From: DAOVXM01 sp963746255
Lineage (GTDB): Bacteria; Chloroflexota; Anaerolineae; Anaerolineales; UBA4823
Assembly: GCA_963746255.1 (NCBI GenBank)
Contig: CAVVAJ010000007.1
Coordinates: forward strand, 992,001 to 1,056,000
Length of the DNA: 64,000 nucleotides
Reading direction: 5' to 3'
Part shown: one piece after another, positions 33,232 through 42,190 of the stretch
Layout: every line of letters starts with the position of its first letter
Numbering within the stretch: position 1 is the stretch's first letter
Notes under the pieces: generated by a model
Databases searched by the model: none
What the model was told of the DNA's origin: nothing
The model's input: the letters and a program-made list of their open reading frames with translations, nothing else
Translations under genes and position numbers: made by a program

Positions 33232-34369
33232 ATGTCAGAAATCATTCTTGATCCAGAAGGGCAAAATAAAGCCCGCGAGTACGCCCGGATCCGGCGACGT
33301 TTATTTGTGTTTGACATCCTTTTTGTGGGGATCTATGCTTTGGCATGGTTGTCCTTTGGTTGGTCGATAGCTCTCCGGGATTTTTTACTGAATTGGACAA
33401 ACTCTCCCTGGATATTAGTGGCGGGATTCGGTTTAATCTTAGCCGGTTTGTATTTTATCCTTAGCCTGCCGTTGTCTTATTACTCCGGATATATATTACC
33501 TGTTCGATATGGGATGTCAAACCAACCAATCTCTGGATGGATCAAAGATTTACTTAAAGGGGTGTTTGTCGGTGGGGTTATTGGAGGCTTGCTGTTAGAG
33601 ACGATTTACGCAGTACTGCGGTTTTATCCTGAAAGCTGGTGGCTGATTACAGCGGTGTTGCTCTTGTTATTCAGTGTATTACTTACCAACCTAGCACCGA
33701 TTATCTTGATGCCAATCTTTTACAAATTTGAACCACTGGATGATGAATTTTCAGACTTAGATGAACGCTTACTTAATCTCGCTGAAAAAACAAGCACACA
33801 TGTAAGAGGTGTATATAAATTTGATATGAGCACTCGCACAAAAGCTGCCAACGCAGCGCTTGCTGGTCTTGGGAATACACGTCGAATATTGTTGGGGGAT
33901 ACTTTACTTGCTGAGTTTACATCTGATGAAATAGAAACTATATTAGCACATGAAATTGGCCATCACGTCCATCGAGATATCCCGTATGGCATATTAATTG
34001 AAGGAGTGATAACACTGATCGGTTTAAATTTTGCTGCCGTGGGGCTTAATTGGGGCGTAGAAGCTCTCGGATTATCCGGCGTTGCAGATATTGCCGGTCT
34101 GCCGTTATTTGTGATTGTTATTGGAGCTTATGGATTGATAACCATGCCCATGACCAATACTTATTCACGTTGGCGAGAAACAAGGGCTGATCAATTTGCA
34201 TTGGATGTAACAAAAAAGAATATCGCCTATGCCTCAGCATTGGTCAGAACTCGCTAATCAAAATCTCGCTGAGGTTGATCCAGAACCGTGGGTGGAATTA
34301 TTCCTGTACTCGCACCCGGCATTAGATAAGCGCATAAAAATGGCGAATGAGTGGAAGCCGAATCGTTGA
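33232..34369 (+). pseudogene. M48-family membrane metalloprotease, frameshifted near the C-terminus
   Basis: A roughly 380-codon CAAX-protease/HtpX-like zinc peptidase with several membrane helices in the N-terminal half. The active site AHEIGHHVHRD (HExxH) and the third-ligand motif RWRETRADQFALD are intact. The first frame stops at 34255-34257 after ALVRTR, while another frame continues at once with LANQNLAEVDPEPWVELF and YSHPALDKRI, the conserved family ending, to a TGA at 34367. Removing one A from AGAACTC (about 34246-34252) would restore the gene. Only the last 40 residues are affected, so this may be a sequencing error or a mild mutation. Confidence 0.85.
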
Positions 34370-34376
34370 TTCAATC

Positions 34377-34407
34377 AAAAACGTGCCGCTGTGATTGAAG
34401 CGGCACG
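34377..34407 (-). terminator. Terminator of the aap transporter operon
   Basis: CGTGCCGCT (34382-34390) pairs with AGCGGCACG (34399-34407). On the minus strand the stem runs straight into TTTTTG, a classical intrinsic terminator 27 bases after the aapP stop. On the plus strand it could also end the protease transcript, with a weaker T run. Confidence 0.85.
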
Positions 34408-34433
34408 GGTTCAATTTACAATGAGCTCAATAT

Positions 34434-35204
34434 TTAGTGAGTAAGGATTTGAGATAGAAACAACTTTGTCCGATCCTCTTTTGGTTCGTGGAATATTTCG
34501 TGTGGGGAACCGCTCTCAACAATTAAACCTTCATCGAAGAAATACATCCGGTTAGCGACTGCCCGGGCAAATCCCATCTCATGGGTAACGACCAGCATGG
34601 TCATCCCATCCTTGGCAAGTCCAACCATTACATCTAACACTTCTTTGATCATTTCAGGATCTAGCGCGGAAGTTGGCTCGTCGAAAAGCATGATTTTGGG
34701 CTGCATAGCTAATGCCCGGGCGATTGCAACCCTTTGCTGCTGACCACCGGAAAGCTGACCAGGATGCTTTTCTGCTTGTTCGGGAATCCCTACACGTTCG
34801 AGCAGCTGCATCCCAACTTCCTCAGCCTTTTGTTTTTTCCACTTGCGGACCCAGATTGGTGCGAGGGTGACATTTTGCAGCACGGTTAGGTGTGGGAAGA
34901 GGTTGAATTGTTGAAAAACCATTCCCGTTTCCATCCGAACTTTTTCGATGTTGCGCACATCGTGTGACAGTTCAATGCCATCAACAATGATCTGGCCTTG
35001 CTGGTGCTCTTCTAGACGGTTGATTGTACGGATGAAAGTAGATTTCCCTGAACCGGATGGTCCAAAGATCACAATCACCTCTCCCTTGTATACTTCCATA
35101 TCGATACCACATAAGGCCTCAAAGTTCCCAAACCATTTGTGGACATCGCGTGCTATGATGATAGGCTGCTCTTCAATTACAGAATCATTCATTTGCTGCT
35201 CCAT
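34434..35204 (-). CDS. aapP: Polar amino-acid ABC transporter, ATP-binding protein
   Basis: A 256-residue cytosolic ATPase. Walker A is GPSGSGKSTF, the signature LSGGQQQRVAIARAL, and Walker B MLFDEPTSALDPE, followed by VTHEMGFARAVANR, typical of the GlnQ/HisP/AapP group. It powers uptake through the two permeases encoded upstream, with 26 bases between aapM and aapP. Last gene of the operon. Confidence 0.93.
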   Translation of the reverse strand: MEQQMNDSVIEEQPIIIARDVHKWFGNFEALCGIDMEVYKGEVIVIFGPSGSGKSTFIRTINRLEEHQQGQIIVDGIELSHDVRNIEKVRMETGMVFQQFNLFPHLTVLQNVTLAPIWVRKWKKQKAEEVGMQLLERVGIPEQAEKHPGQLSGGQQQRVAIARALAMQPKIMLFDEPTSALDPEMIKEVLDVMVGLAKDGMTMLVVTHEMGFARAVANRMYFFDEGLIVESGSPHEIFHEPKEDRTKLFLSQILTH

Positions 35205-35230
35205 CGCTTATCAATAATAGAATTATACAT

Positions 35231-36445
35231 CTAGCGTTCGCCAACACCTAAAGCAACTTCAATTTGTTGACTTGCACTTGACATCATATAGCTGAATATC
35301 CAGAAGATCAACGCAATAAATCCATAAACTTCCATTTGTAACCCAATGAATTCCGGGGTGGATTGCGTAATAGAACGGCCAACTGATAATAACTCTAATA
35401 CCGCCACGCCTGAAGCCAGGGTTGTGTCTTTAAATAAACTAATAAATTGTCCAACAATTGGTGGTATGACTGCTCTCAGCGCTTGCGGGAGCACAATGAA
35501 TCTGGTAATTTGGAATCCGTTATGCCCCAAAGCTTTAGCAGCTTCAACTTGACCGCTGGGGACTGCAGCTAAACCACCGCGGACATTTTCTGCCGTATAT
35601 GCTGCACTGAATATTATCATACCAAGCAATGCACGCAGTAAACGATCTATTCGAATCTCTGGTGGAAGGAATAACGGGACTATCAGTGAGGACAAAAATA
35701 ACAGACCAATTAACGGGACACCTCGCACAACTTCGATGATGATTGTGCAAATCCAGCGGAAAACGGGGAGATTGGATTGCCTGCCCAAGGCAAGAATAAC
35801 TCCGATTGGAAAAGAGAGTGTAATACCACCAATTGCTAGTAGTAAAGTGACCAGCAAACCACCCCATAAAGTTGTTGACACGACTTCCATTATGTCAAAA
35901 GCATCTGTTCCATGCAGCAGAAGCAAATTTCCCGCTAATGATAGCAGCCATGCAAGCGCTAAATACATTCCGCGCAGCTTTTTAATTCCACCAATTTGAT
36001 AACCAAGAAGAATCACTGCGAGGTTCGCAAGCATAAAGACCCTGAGCGACAATGGTAAACCACCTTGCGGTGAGGGCCACAAAGCAACGAAAATCAAAAA
36101 TACGGCATAAGTCAACGAGAATGTCCGCATTACCCCGCCCCACTTACGCCAGCTAGCTCCGAAAAGGAGAGACATGATGACCAAAATCAACCCTATCCGC
36201 CAAAGCTGATCGCGTGGATATTGACCTACTAAGTAAAGCAGCGGAGCTGTAGTTACAGGTCGCCAATCGGCAATAAAGAAGATCCAGCGAATTAGAGCGA
36301 ATAATACAATTGCTATCAAGATGATGGAAACTATCGTTAATATGCTGTTATACCAATTATTGAATAGATTCTTCCGAACCCATGTCAATGGCCCTGGAGG
36401 TTCAGGTGGCTTGGATTTAACTTTTGATTGGATGGCAGTAGTCAC
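35231..36445 (-). CDS. aapM: Polar amino-acid ABC transporter permease
   Basis: A 404-residue inner-membrane permease. The C-terminal half has the permease signature EAAKALGHNGFQITRFIVLPQALR. The unusually long N-terminal part adds extra membrane helices, as in AapM. It starts three bases after the aapQ stop, so the two are coupled. Amino-acid specificity is not readable, but this family is generally broad. Confidence 0.9.
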   Translation of the reverse strand: MTTAIQSKVKSKPPEPPGPLTWVRKNLFNNWYNSILTIVSIILIAIVLFALIRWIFFIADWRPVTTAPLLYLVGQYPRDQLWRIGLILVIMSLLFGASWRKWGGVMRTFSLTYAVFLIFVALWPSPQGGLPLSLRVFMLANLAVILLGYQIGGIKKLRGMYLALAWLLSLAGNLLLLHGTDAFDIMEVVSTTLWGGLLVTLLLAIGGITLSFPIGVILALGRQSNLPVFRWICTIIIEVVRGVPLIGLLFLSSLIVPLFLPPEIRIDRLLRALLGMIIFSAAYTAENVRGGLAAVPSGQVEAAKALGHNGFQITRFIVLPQALRAVIPPIVGQFISLFKDTTLASGVAVLELLSVGRSITQSTPEFIGLQMEVYGFIALIFWIFSYMMSSASQQIEVALGVGER

Positions 36446-36447
36446 GC

Positions 36448-37647
36448 TTACCTCTCGACTATCTGGATGCGACGATTATAGACATTAAGTATTAAGGATG
36501 TAACCAAGCTAATGGATAAGTAAACAGCCATAACCACCAGGAATACTTGGACAGCTCTACCAGCTTGGTTAATGGTCGTCTTCCCAATAAAGAATATTTC
36601 TGGGTAGCCGATAAAGATAGCTAAACTTGAATTCTTGGTTAGGTTTAAGTATTGGCTAATTAATGGCGGGATAATCACACGCAGCGCTTGAGGCATGATC
36701 ACTAAACTTAAAATATGCGAGTAGTTCAGTCCGACAGCCCGGGCAGCTTCATGCTGACCCTGGCTAACGGATTGAATACCCGCTCTGACCACTTCGGCAA
36801 TAAAAGCAGCCGTATAAGTCACTAATCCTACAAGTAATGCAAAGAACTCAGGAGATAACTGGTATCCGCCGATGAAATTAAACCCGCTCAATACCGGGAC
36901 ATCAGCCTCGAAAGGTTTGCCACCTGTGATGACCAACCCTATCATCGGAAAGACAATCAAAATTACCAGGCTGACCAGACCGAAATATGTGTTTCGTCCA
37001 GTTGTCTCGCGGACACGTCGTAATACAACCCATGCAGTGATAGCGAGTAGTATTCCGAGTACTGTGAATAATACAAAAGGAGTGCTTTGAGGTGTAAATC
37101 TAGGCCAGGTCAGAAATAATCCTCGCTGGTTTATATAGATTGGTCCAGGCCAGGCATAGCTGTCCTGGACACTTGGTAGTTTTATAAATACACCCCGGTA
37201 CCATAATAGAAGTAGTACGAGCAGGGGAATATTGCGGTGAAATTCGATATAGGCAAGTGCAATCCGGCTGATCAACCAGTTGCTTGATAGACGGGCAATC
37301 CCTACAATTGTCCCTAGGATTGTGGCTAAGAAGACGCTGATAATGGATACTTTTAAGGTGTTTATCACACCAACTGTAAAAGCATATAAGAAAGAGCGGG
37401 AAGGATCATATGGGAGATCTGATTCGCCGATAGGGAAACCCGCAGATTCGTCCAGAAAGCCAAAGCCTAGCGAGAGTCCGCGCTGCTCAGCAGCACTAAT
37501 GACATTGTTGATAACCCAATAAAGCAGACCAATTGCGAGAAGGGCAGTGATTACCTGTAATGTGATACGTATAACGCGTTCATCTCGCCAAAATGGAGTT
37601 TGGCTGTGGAATTGGACTCCATTGGTAGAAGGGTGCTGGGAGGTCAT
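36448..37647 (-). CDS. aapQ: Polar amino-acid ABC transporter permease
   Basis: A 399-residue permease, partner of AapM. Its signature reads EAARAVGLNYSHILSLVIMPQALR in the C-terminal half. The long periplasmic insertion before it (PGPIYINQRG, FEADVPVLSG) and SLGFGFL near the start are the AapQ pattern. It lies 253 bases from aapJ, a gap that contains a stem-loop and a dispersed repeat. Confidence 0.9.
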   Translation of the reverse strand: MTSQHPSTNGVQFHSQTPFWRDERVIRITLQVITALLAIGLLYWVINNVISAAEQRGLSLGFGFLDESAGFPIGESDLPYDPSRSFLYAFTVGVINTLKVSIISVFLATILGTIVGIARLSSNWLISRIALAYIEFHRNIPLLVLLLLWYRGVFIKLPSVQDSYAWPGPIYINQRGLFLTWPRFTPQSTPFVLFTVLGILLAITAWVVLRRVRETTGRNTYFGLVSLVILIVFPMIGLVITGGKPFEADVPVLSGFNFIGGYQLSPEFFALLVGLVTYTAAFIAEVVRAGIQSVSQGQHEAARAVGLNYSHILSLVIMPQALRVIIPPLISQYLNLTKNSSLAIFIGYPEIFFIGKTTINQAGRAVQVFLVVMAVYLSISLVTSLILNVYNRRIQIVER

Positions 37648-37667
37648 CTATCTCTATTGATGGTTAA

Positions 37668-37781
37668 CTAGTGTTCCGTAAAATTTGATTGTTAGGGAAT
37701 AGTCGGAACATTTAAAGCTTTGTCAAGGGCGTGTTAACTCGGATATCAAATGAAATGAAACCTTCATCCTTGACAAAGCAC
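37668..37781. repeat. Dispersed inverted-repeat element, copy 1
   Basis: About 114 bp beginning CTAGTGTTCC and ending GACAAAGCAC. The inner part is bounded by 12-bp perfect inverted repeats GCTTTGTCAAGG (37717-37728) and CCTTGACAAAGC (37768-37779). A second copy in the opposite orientation lies at 53419-53537. Both are intergenic, no transposase is attached, and the element could fold when transcribed; it is MITE-like. Confidence 0.75.
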
Positions 37782-37841
37782 TTGGCATGGTATCTGAAAC
37801 CAACATATTGTGTTATTCACTTTGGACGAGTAAAGCTTAAG

Positions 37842-37873
37842 TGGGATGCTGACATTTGACTGCCAGCATCCCA
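37842..37873 (-). promoter_or_regulatory. Intercistronic stem-loop after aapJ
   Basis: TGGGATGCTG (37842-37851) pairs with CAGCATCCCA (37864-37873), 28 bases past the aapJ stop. There is no T run. Such stems after binding-protein genes commonly stabilise or partially terminate the transcript so that the binding protein exceeds the permeases. Confidence 0.6.
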
Positions 37874-37900
37874 TATAGCTACCACATAATCAGTCGCTGT

Positions 37901-39034
37901 TTATCTAAGTGGTGGGGCGTAGATAAGACCGCCTTCTGTCCATAAGCTATTAGGACCACGTGGGATATTCAGTCCATCCGGTCCAATATAACGATCGTAA
38001 ATTTCGCCGTAGTTTCCTACCGCCATAACCGCTTGGACAATTGCGTCAGTTGGGAGTCCTAAATCGGATTGTCCCCACTCGCCCTCCGCGCCTAAGAGAC
38101 GGCGGACTTCTATATTGTCGCTGTTTTTCATCTCCTCTACATTGGCTTGTGTAACACCAAGCTCTTCTGCATTGATCAAACCCCACTCGATGACTTTTAC
38201 GATATCAAACCACTGATCATCACCGGCCGGAACTGCAGGAGTAAGCGGTTCTTTTGATATCGTAATGTCTAGGATGATATGAGCGGCAGGATCCGCAAAT
38301 CCACTGCGTACAGAAGCCAACTGGGATTTATCACTGGTCGTTGCGTCACAGCGCCCTTCTTCGTACGTGCTGTACACCGTGGCAGTATCTTCGAATGTCA
38401 CGGCTGTGAAGTCGAGGCCTCGTTGGCGGAAAGCATCAGCCAGATTCAGTTCGGTTGTTGTGCCGCTTGTGACACAGACTGTAGCGCCATCTAACTCTTC
38501 AATCGTAGTGATCCCACTTGCTGCTGGAACCATAAAGCCTTGACCATCGTAAAACCAAACCCAAGCGAAGTTACCCCATTGAGCATCGCGTGTGCTGGTC
38601 CAGGTGGCATTTCGGGATAATATATCCACTTCACCGGTTTGCAGAGCAGGACCACGCTCTGCTGCACTTAGGGGGACAAATTCAACAGCCTCTGGATCAC
38701 CCAATAGAGCGGCCGCAATCGCCCGGCATAAATCTATATCAAAACCAGTATTGCGCCCATCTGCGTCGAGCACACCAAAACCAGCTAGATCTGTCCGACC
38801 ACCACAGATCAGTTTACCCCGGTCCTTAATCGTTTCTACGATTGAACCGTAACCGACAGGTGCACTCGGGACTACTTCTCCACCTCCTTCAGCTGGAGCT
38901 TCAACCGTAACGATGACAGTCTTGACAACTTCGACTGTCTCAACAACGGTTTCCCCACCACCGGTACTGCAGGCAGAAATAACTAAAGCAAATAAAGCTA
39001 ATATCGATATCAACAACAATGATCTACGTGACAT
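37901..39034 (-). CDS. aapJ: Polar amino-acid ABC transporter, substrate-binding lipoprotein
   Basis: A 377-residue binding protein. The ATG at 39034 has AAGGAG upstream and gives a lipoprotein signal (SRRSLLLISILALFALVISAC, lipobox VISAC); an earlier in-frame start (39175) adds an unconserved extension. Diagnostic motifs are DRGKLICGG, GFDIDLCRAIAAALLGD, FEDTATVYSTYEEGRCDA and the ending GLNIPRGPNSLWTEGGL. It captures amino acids outside the membrane for AapQM. First gene of the operon, with a promoter at 39308-39336. Confidence 0.93.
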   Translation of the reverse strand: MSRRSLLLISILALFALVISACSTGGGETVVETVEVVKTVIVTVEAPAEGGGEVVPSAPVGYGSIVETIKDRGKLICGGRTDLAGFGVLDADGRNTGFDIDLCRAIAAALLGDPEAVEFVPLSAAERGPALQTGEVDILSRNATWTSTRDAQWGNFAWVWFYDGQGFMVPAASGITTIEELDGATVCVTSGTTTELNLADAFRQRGLDFTAVTFEDTATVYSTYEEGRCDATTSDKSQLASVRSGFADPAAHIILDITISKEPLTPAVPAGDDQWFDIVKVIEWGLINAEELGVTQANVEEMKNSDNIEVRRLLGAEGEWGQSDLGLPTDAIVQAVMAVGNYGEIYDRYIGPDGLNIPRGPNSLWTEGGLIYAPPLR

Positions 39035-39307
39035 TTCTCTCTCCTTTAGCAAGGTAAATTTGGTTGAGCAACTGATTAAATACGAATATGGTATGGTTAA
39101 CTTTTTCCTTAATAACCACCTCCTAAAGTATGACTTTTTGCCCAAAGAGTTATTGCTGCTGGGAATGAGCGGCACTAAATTGATGGGTAATATCAGGCCG
39201 AACTAAGCTGACCGGATCAGTGAGTTCGAGTATGACATTACAAATAATGGTTGCTCAGACTTAACTCTTAAAACTCGACCATTGGCGAACTTTCTTGTAT
39301 TGAGACA

Positions 39308-39336
39308 ATTATAGAAAAAAAAGGGGATTTGAGCAA
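39308..39336 (-). promoter_or_regulatory. Promoter of the aap operon
   Basis: On the minus strand TTGCTC (complement of 39331-39336), 17 bases, TATAAT (complement of 39308-39313). The predicted start near 39301 gives a leader of about 270 bases to aapJ. The rest of the gap to 39480 shows nothing I recognise. Confidence 0.6.
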
Positions 39337-39480
39337 GATTTTGGATATATATTGATAAGATATTTATAATCTGCGCACAAATTACTTGTGACATCTGCCT
39401 TATCCCCATGAATTAGGATAGCTGACAAGCTGGCTTTCTGTGTTATCACGAATCTTCGGACTTCCCGGGGATTAACCGGA

Positions 39481-39951
39481 TTACCTTGTTATCTCGGCTA
39501 GCGTTGCTTTGGTGATCTGAATTAGATCAGTCACTGGTAAGCAAATATCCATACCACGCTGACCACCTGAAATATAAATATTTTCTAATAGGGTCGCATC
39601 ACGGTCTAGGATTACTTGGAATCCTTTATTGAGTAGTGCTAATGGAGAAATACCCCCAGCCTGAAGCTTTGTCAGCTGCTCTGCTTCTCGCTCGGTTGCT
39701 AATATAGCTCTCTTCTCCCCGATCGCTTCCGCAACTGTTTTAAGATTTACTGTTTTATCGCTTGGGATAACTGCCAGGATCGGTTTCCCTTTTAGCTGAC
39801 GTTTCACTACGATTGTCTTATACACCATCTTCGGAGCGACGCCAATGATTTGCGCAGCCTCAACAGCACTTAGTTTTTTTGCAGGAAGCTCAATTAATGT
39901 GTAGGGGATATTTCGTTGTTCAAGCATGCGGGTAACATTTGTTGGCTTCAT
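39481..39951 (-). CDS. YbaK/ProX-type aminoacyl-tRNA deacylase
   Basis: A 156-residue editing-domain protein that hydrolyses mischarged tRNA (Cys-tRNA(Pro) in YbaK). The opening MKPTNVTRMLEQRNIPYTL, KTIVVK (catalytic Lys), AVIPSDKTVNLK and GGISPLAL are characteristic. I chose the ATG at 39951 because it matches the family start. A TTG at 39975 overlaps the upstream kinase stop (TTGA) and could be the coupled start. Confidence 0.9.
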   Translation of the reverse strand: MKPTNVTRMLEQRNIPYTLIELPAKKLSAVEAAQIIGVAPKMVYKTIVVKRQLKGKPILAVIPSDKTVNLKTVAEAIGEKRAILATEREAEQLTKLQAGGISPLALLNKGFQVILDRDATLLENIYISGGQRGMDICLPVTDLIQITKATLAEITR

Positions 39952-39971
39952 AGGAACGAAGAGGTGAGAAA

Positions 39972-41321
39972 TCAACTGTCCAAATTCGGTAAGGACAGTG
40001 TAAACATAGATCCACCAGCAGGGAGATTAGCTGCTTCAAATGATCCCAAGTGTGCACCTGCCAGCTGACGAGCAATCGCTAATCCGAGACCAGTGCCTCC
40101 CTCCTGGCGGCTGCGAGATTTATCCGCGCGATAAAATCGTTCAAATATTTGTGGCAGTGCATCATCTGGGATTCCCGGGCCTTGATCGATGACATCAATA
40201 ATCACTTTTGCTTGAATTGTCGATAACCTGATCTGTATTTGTCCATTTTCCGGGTTGTATCGGAGTGCACTAGATATCAGATTGTTGATGATTTGCTCAA
40301 CACGAATAGGATCAATATTAATGACAAGTACGGCGTCCCTTTGGATTTTATTAGATATGGTGATTCTCTGCCTATATTCTGAAGCTTGGACAGAAAATTT
40401 TCTTGCTACCCGCTGAAGAAATTCATATATATCTGTTGGGACTATATCTAATCCTAATCGCCCAGTATCTGCGAGCGCAAGGGTGCTCAAATCGTTCACG
40501 AGTCGGGTCAGCATCTGGTTCTGCTCTAAAATCAACCCCAATCTATCGGGAGTAGGTTTGTATATGCCATCCTGTAGAGCCTCAAGTGTGGCATGCTGAA
40601 CCGCAAGAGGATTGCGAAGTTCATGAGCGTTATCAGCGGTCATCACCTGATGATTTTCTTCAGCGTTTTGCAGAGAGCCTACCATATGGTTAAACGTTTT
40701 CCCCAAAGTAGCTAATTCATCGTTTCCACGAATGGGTACACGATAGGATAGGTCACCAGCAGCTAGCTGCTCTGATGCGTTGGTTAACTCTCTAACCGGA
40801 AGAAGAAGGCGATAAGCGAGGAAAAGGGCAACGAGTAGAGATAAAGCGATTACGATTATGCCTGCTGTTAATGCGGCTTGGTTGATACGGTTTAATAAGA
40901 AGGCTTCATCACTGTTTGTATATCCAGTAGAGCCCTCGATCACTACGTATCCTACATCTTTTCCATCTAGTTGGATAGGGAAGGCATTTTGCTGCTGTGA
41001 TGCAGTGAGCGAAGTAACATCCCTTATTAGCGAGGATGAATAAAGGATATCACAATTCTGATCTACCAAGATGAGATTCTGGTTGATACCCATGCCCATC
41101 CCCACATTTCCACGCCCTCGAGCTTGACCGCGATTCGGTAGATTTAATCCATCTGCAGCGCCTATGAGGGTTCCTGTCTGTTGATAGTAATCACCTAAAT
41201 CTGAGACGAATTCTTCGGAATCAACAACTGTTCCATGCATCATAAAAGCACGTACTACATTCGCAGCACTTCTTCTAAGAAGAACCATGAAACTAAACAC
41301 TGAAATGAGTACAACTATCAC
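39972..41321 (-). CDS. Membrane sensor histidine kinase
   Basis: A 449-residue kinase: first membrane helix at the N-terminus, an extracytoplasmic loop (Gly/Arg/Asn-rich RGQARGRGNVGMGMG), second helix at about residues 135-165, HAMP (ELTNASEQLAAGDLSYRV), HisKA with His in NAHELRNPL, and an ATPase domain ending GGTGLGLAIARQLA. The GTG at 41321 cuts close to the first helix: homology-like sequence (RIIIRIRLIISFV) continues upstream in frame without a usable start. The real N-terminus is therefore uncertain. Its partner regulator gene upstream is destroyed, leaving the kinase orphaned. Confidence 0.85.
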   Translation of the reverse strand: MIVVLISVFSFMVLLRRSAANVVRAFMMHGTVVDSEEFVSDLGDYYQQTGTLIGAADGLNLPNRGQARGRGNVGMGMGINQNLILVDQNCDILYSSSLIRDVTSLTASQQQNAFPIQLDGKDVGYVVIEGSTGYTNSDEAFLLNRINQAALTAGIIVIALSLLVALFLAYRLLLPVRELTNASEQLAAGDLSYRVPIRGNDELATLGKTFNHMVGSLQNAEENHQVMTADNAHELRNPLAVQHATLEALQDGIYKPTPDRLGLILEQNQMLTRLVNDLSTLALADTGRLGLDIVPTDIYEFLQRVARKFSVQASEYRQRITISNKIQRDAVLVINIDPIRVEQIINNLISSALRYNPENGQIQIRLSTIQAKVIIDVIDQGPGIPDDALPQIFERFYRADKSRSRQEGGTGLGLAIARQLAGAHLGSFEAANLPAGGSMFTLSLPNLDS

Positions 41322-41386
41322 GAAGGATATAATAAGCCTTATGCGTATAATTATTCGAATTTGTATTTTGACCTGGGACAGGATCC

Positions 41387-41699
41387 TTATAAAACTTTCG
41401 AGACGCGATAGCCGACACCAAAGACGGTTTCAATATAGATAGGTTTTTTTGGACTTTGTTCGATTTTTGAGCACAGGTTTTTTATGTGGGCATCAATAGT
41501 GCGCTCATAACCTTCGAAATTAGTATCCAGCACTGATTCTAGAAGCTGCAGCCGTGTAAAAGCTCATCCGGGTTGCGAAGCGAGTATAACTAATAGATTG
41601 AACTCGGTTGGTGTTAGCTCAATCCGTGTCCTGATCTGACTACATTGTGGGCGTACATATCGATTTTAAGATCCGCAATCCGGATCTGATTTTCTGGAG
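41387..41699 (-). pseudogene. OmpR-family response regulator, C-terminal remnant
   Basis: Only the winged-helix output domain survives. Pieces read, in order, NQIRIADLKIDMY, then RIELTPTEFNLLVILASQPG, then AFTRLQLLESVLDTNFEGYE, and finally IYIETVFGVGYRVSKVL with a normal stop. A one-base deletion lies between the first and second pieces, and a TGA stands where Arg is expected (PG-stop-AFTR). The receiver domain is absent: coding similarity ends at about 41699, where a transposase remnant on the other strand begins. It precedes the histidine kinase in the usual operon order. Confidence 0.85.
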
Positions 41700-41873
41700 A
41701 TGGATCGGTACTTGCTAGATGGAGTAATGCACGGAATGGCTCGCTATTTCCAGTTCTACAATCTCGAGCGGCCTCATCAAGCGCTCGCCTACCAAACGCC
41801 TGCTCAAGTCTATGTTGCTAAAGATCAGGCAGTGCTATTCTCAACCTTAAGAAAGGTGGTTACCTTACAGTGA
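41700..41873 (+). mobile_element. IS3-family transposase (OrfB) C-terminal remnant
   Basis: A 57-codon stretch reads MARYFQFYNLERPHQALAY then QTPAQVY, the C-terminal end of IS3/IS150-type integrase-fold transposases. The catalytic part is missing, no terminal repeats were found, and it abuts the truncated response regulator. It is the scar of an insertion or IS-mediated deletion. Confidence 0.75.
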
Positions 41874-41911
41874 CCTCTTTTCGTGTCTAAACAATGTTTA
41901 CCACCTCAAAC

Positions 41912-42172
41912 TTATGAAGAATTCACGTGGATTGTGTGAACATAATTGCCATGTAAGTATATTGATATCTGCTCAGCTGCATTTAGAGACATTACATTTT
42001 TAATAATCGCCGCGTGACGATCCACGGATTGAATTATCCGACTATCCGGAAAACTTATTATTAATAAATGAATTAAGCGTTGTGGGAAAACCAGTTGGTT
42101 ACAAATGGTAAACTCAAGCTTGCTGGTTACTCCTGTAGAATATTTATTTACAGGCGCTTTAGCTAATTTCAT
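41912..42172 (-). CDS. Hypothetical protein (weak)
   Basis: An 86-residue reading frame with AAGGG seven bases before its ATG. No family or motif is recognised; composition is ordinary (Ile/Ser/His-rich). It lies between the IS scar and uvrB. It may be a small gene or chance. Confidence 0.3.
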   Translation of the reverse strand: MKLAKAPVNKYSTGVTSKLEFTICNQLVFPQRLIHLLIISFPDSRIIQSVDRHAAIIKNVMSLNAAEQISIYLHGNYVHTIHVNSS

Positions 42173-42190
42173 TATTGTACCCTTGTTATA

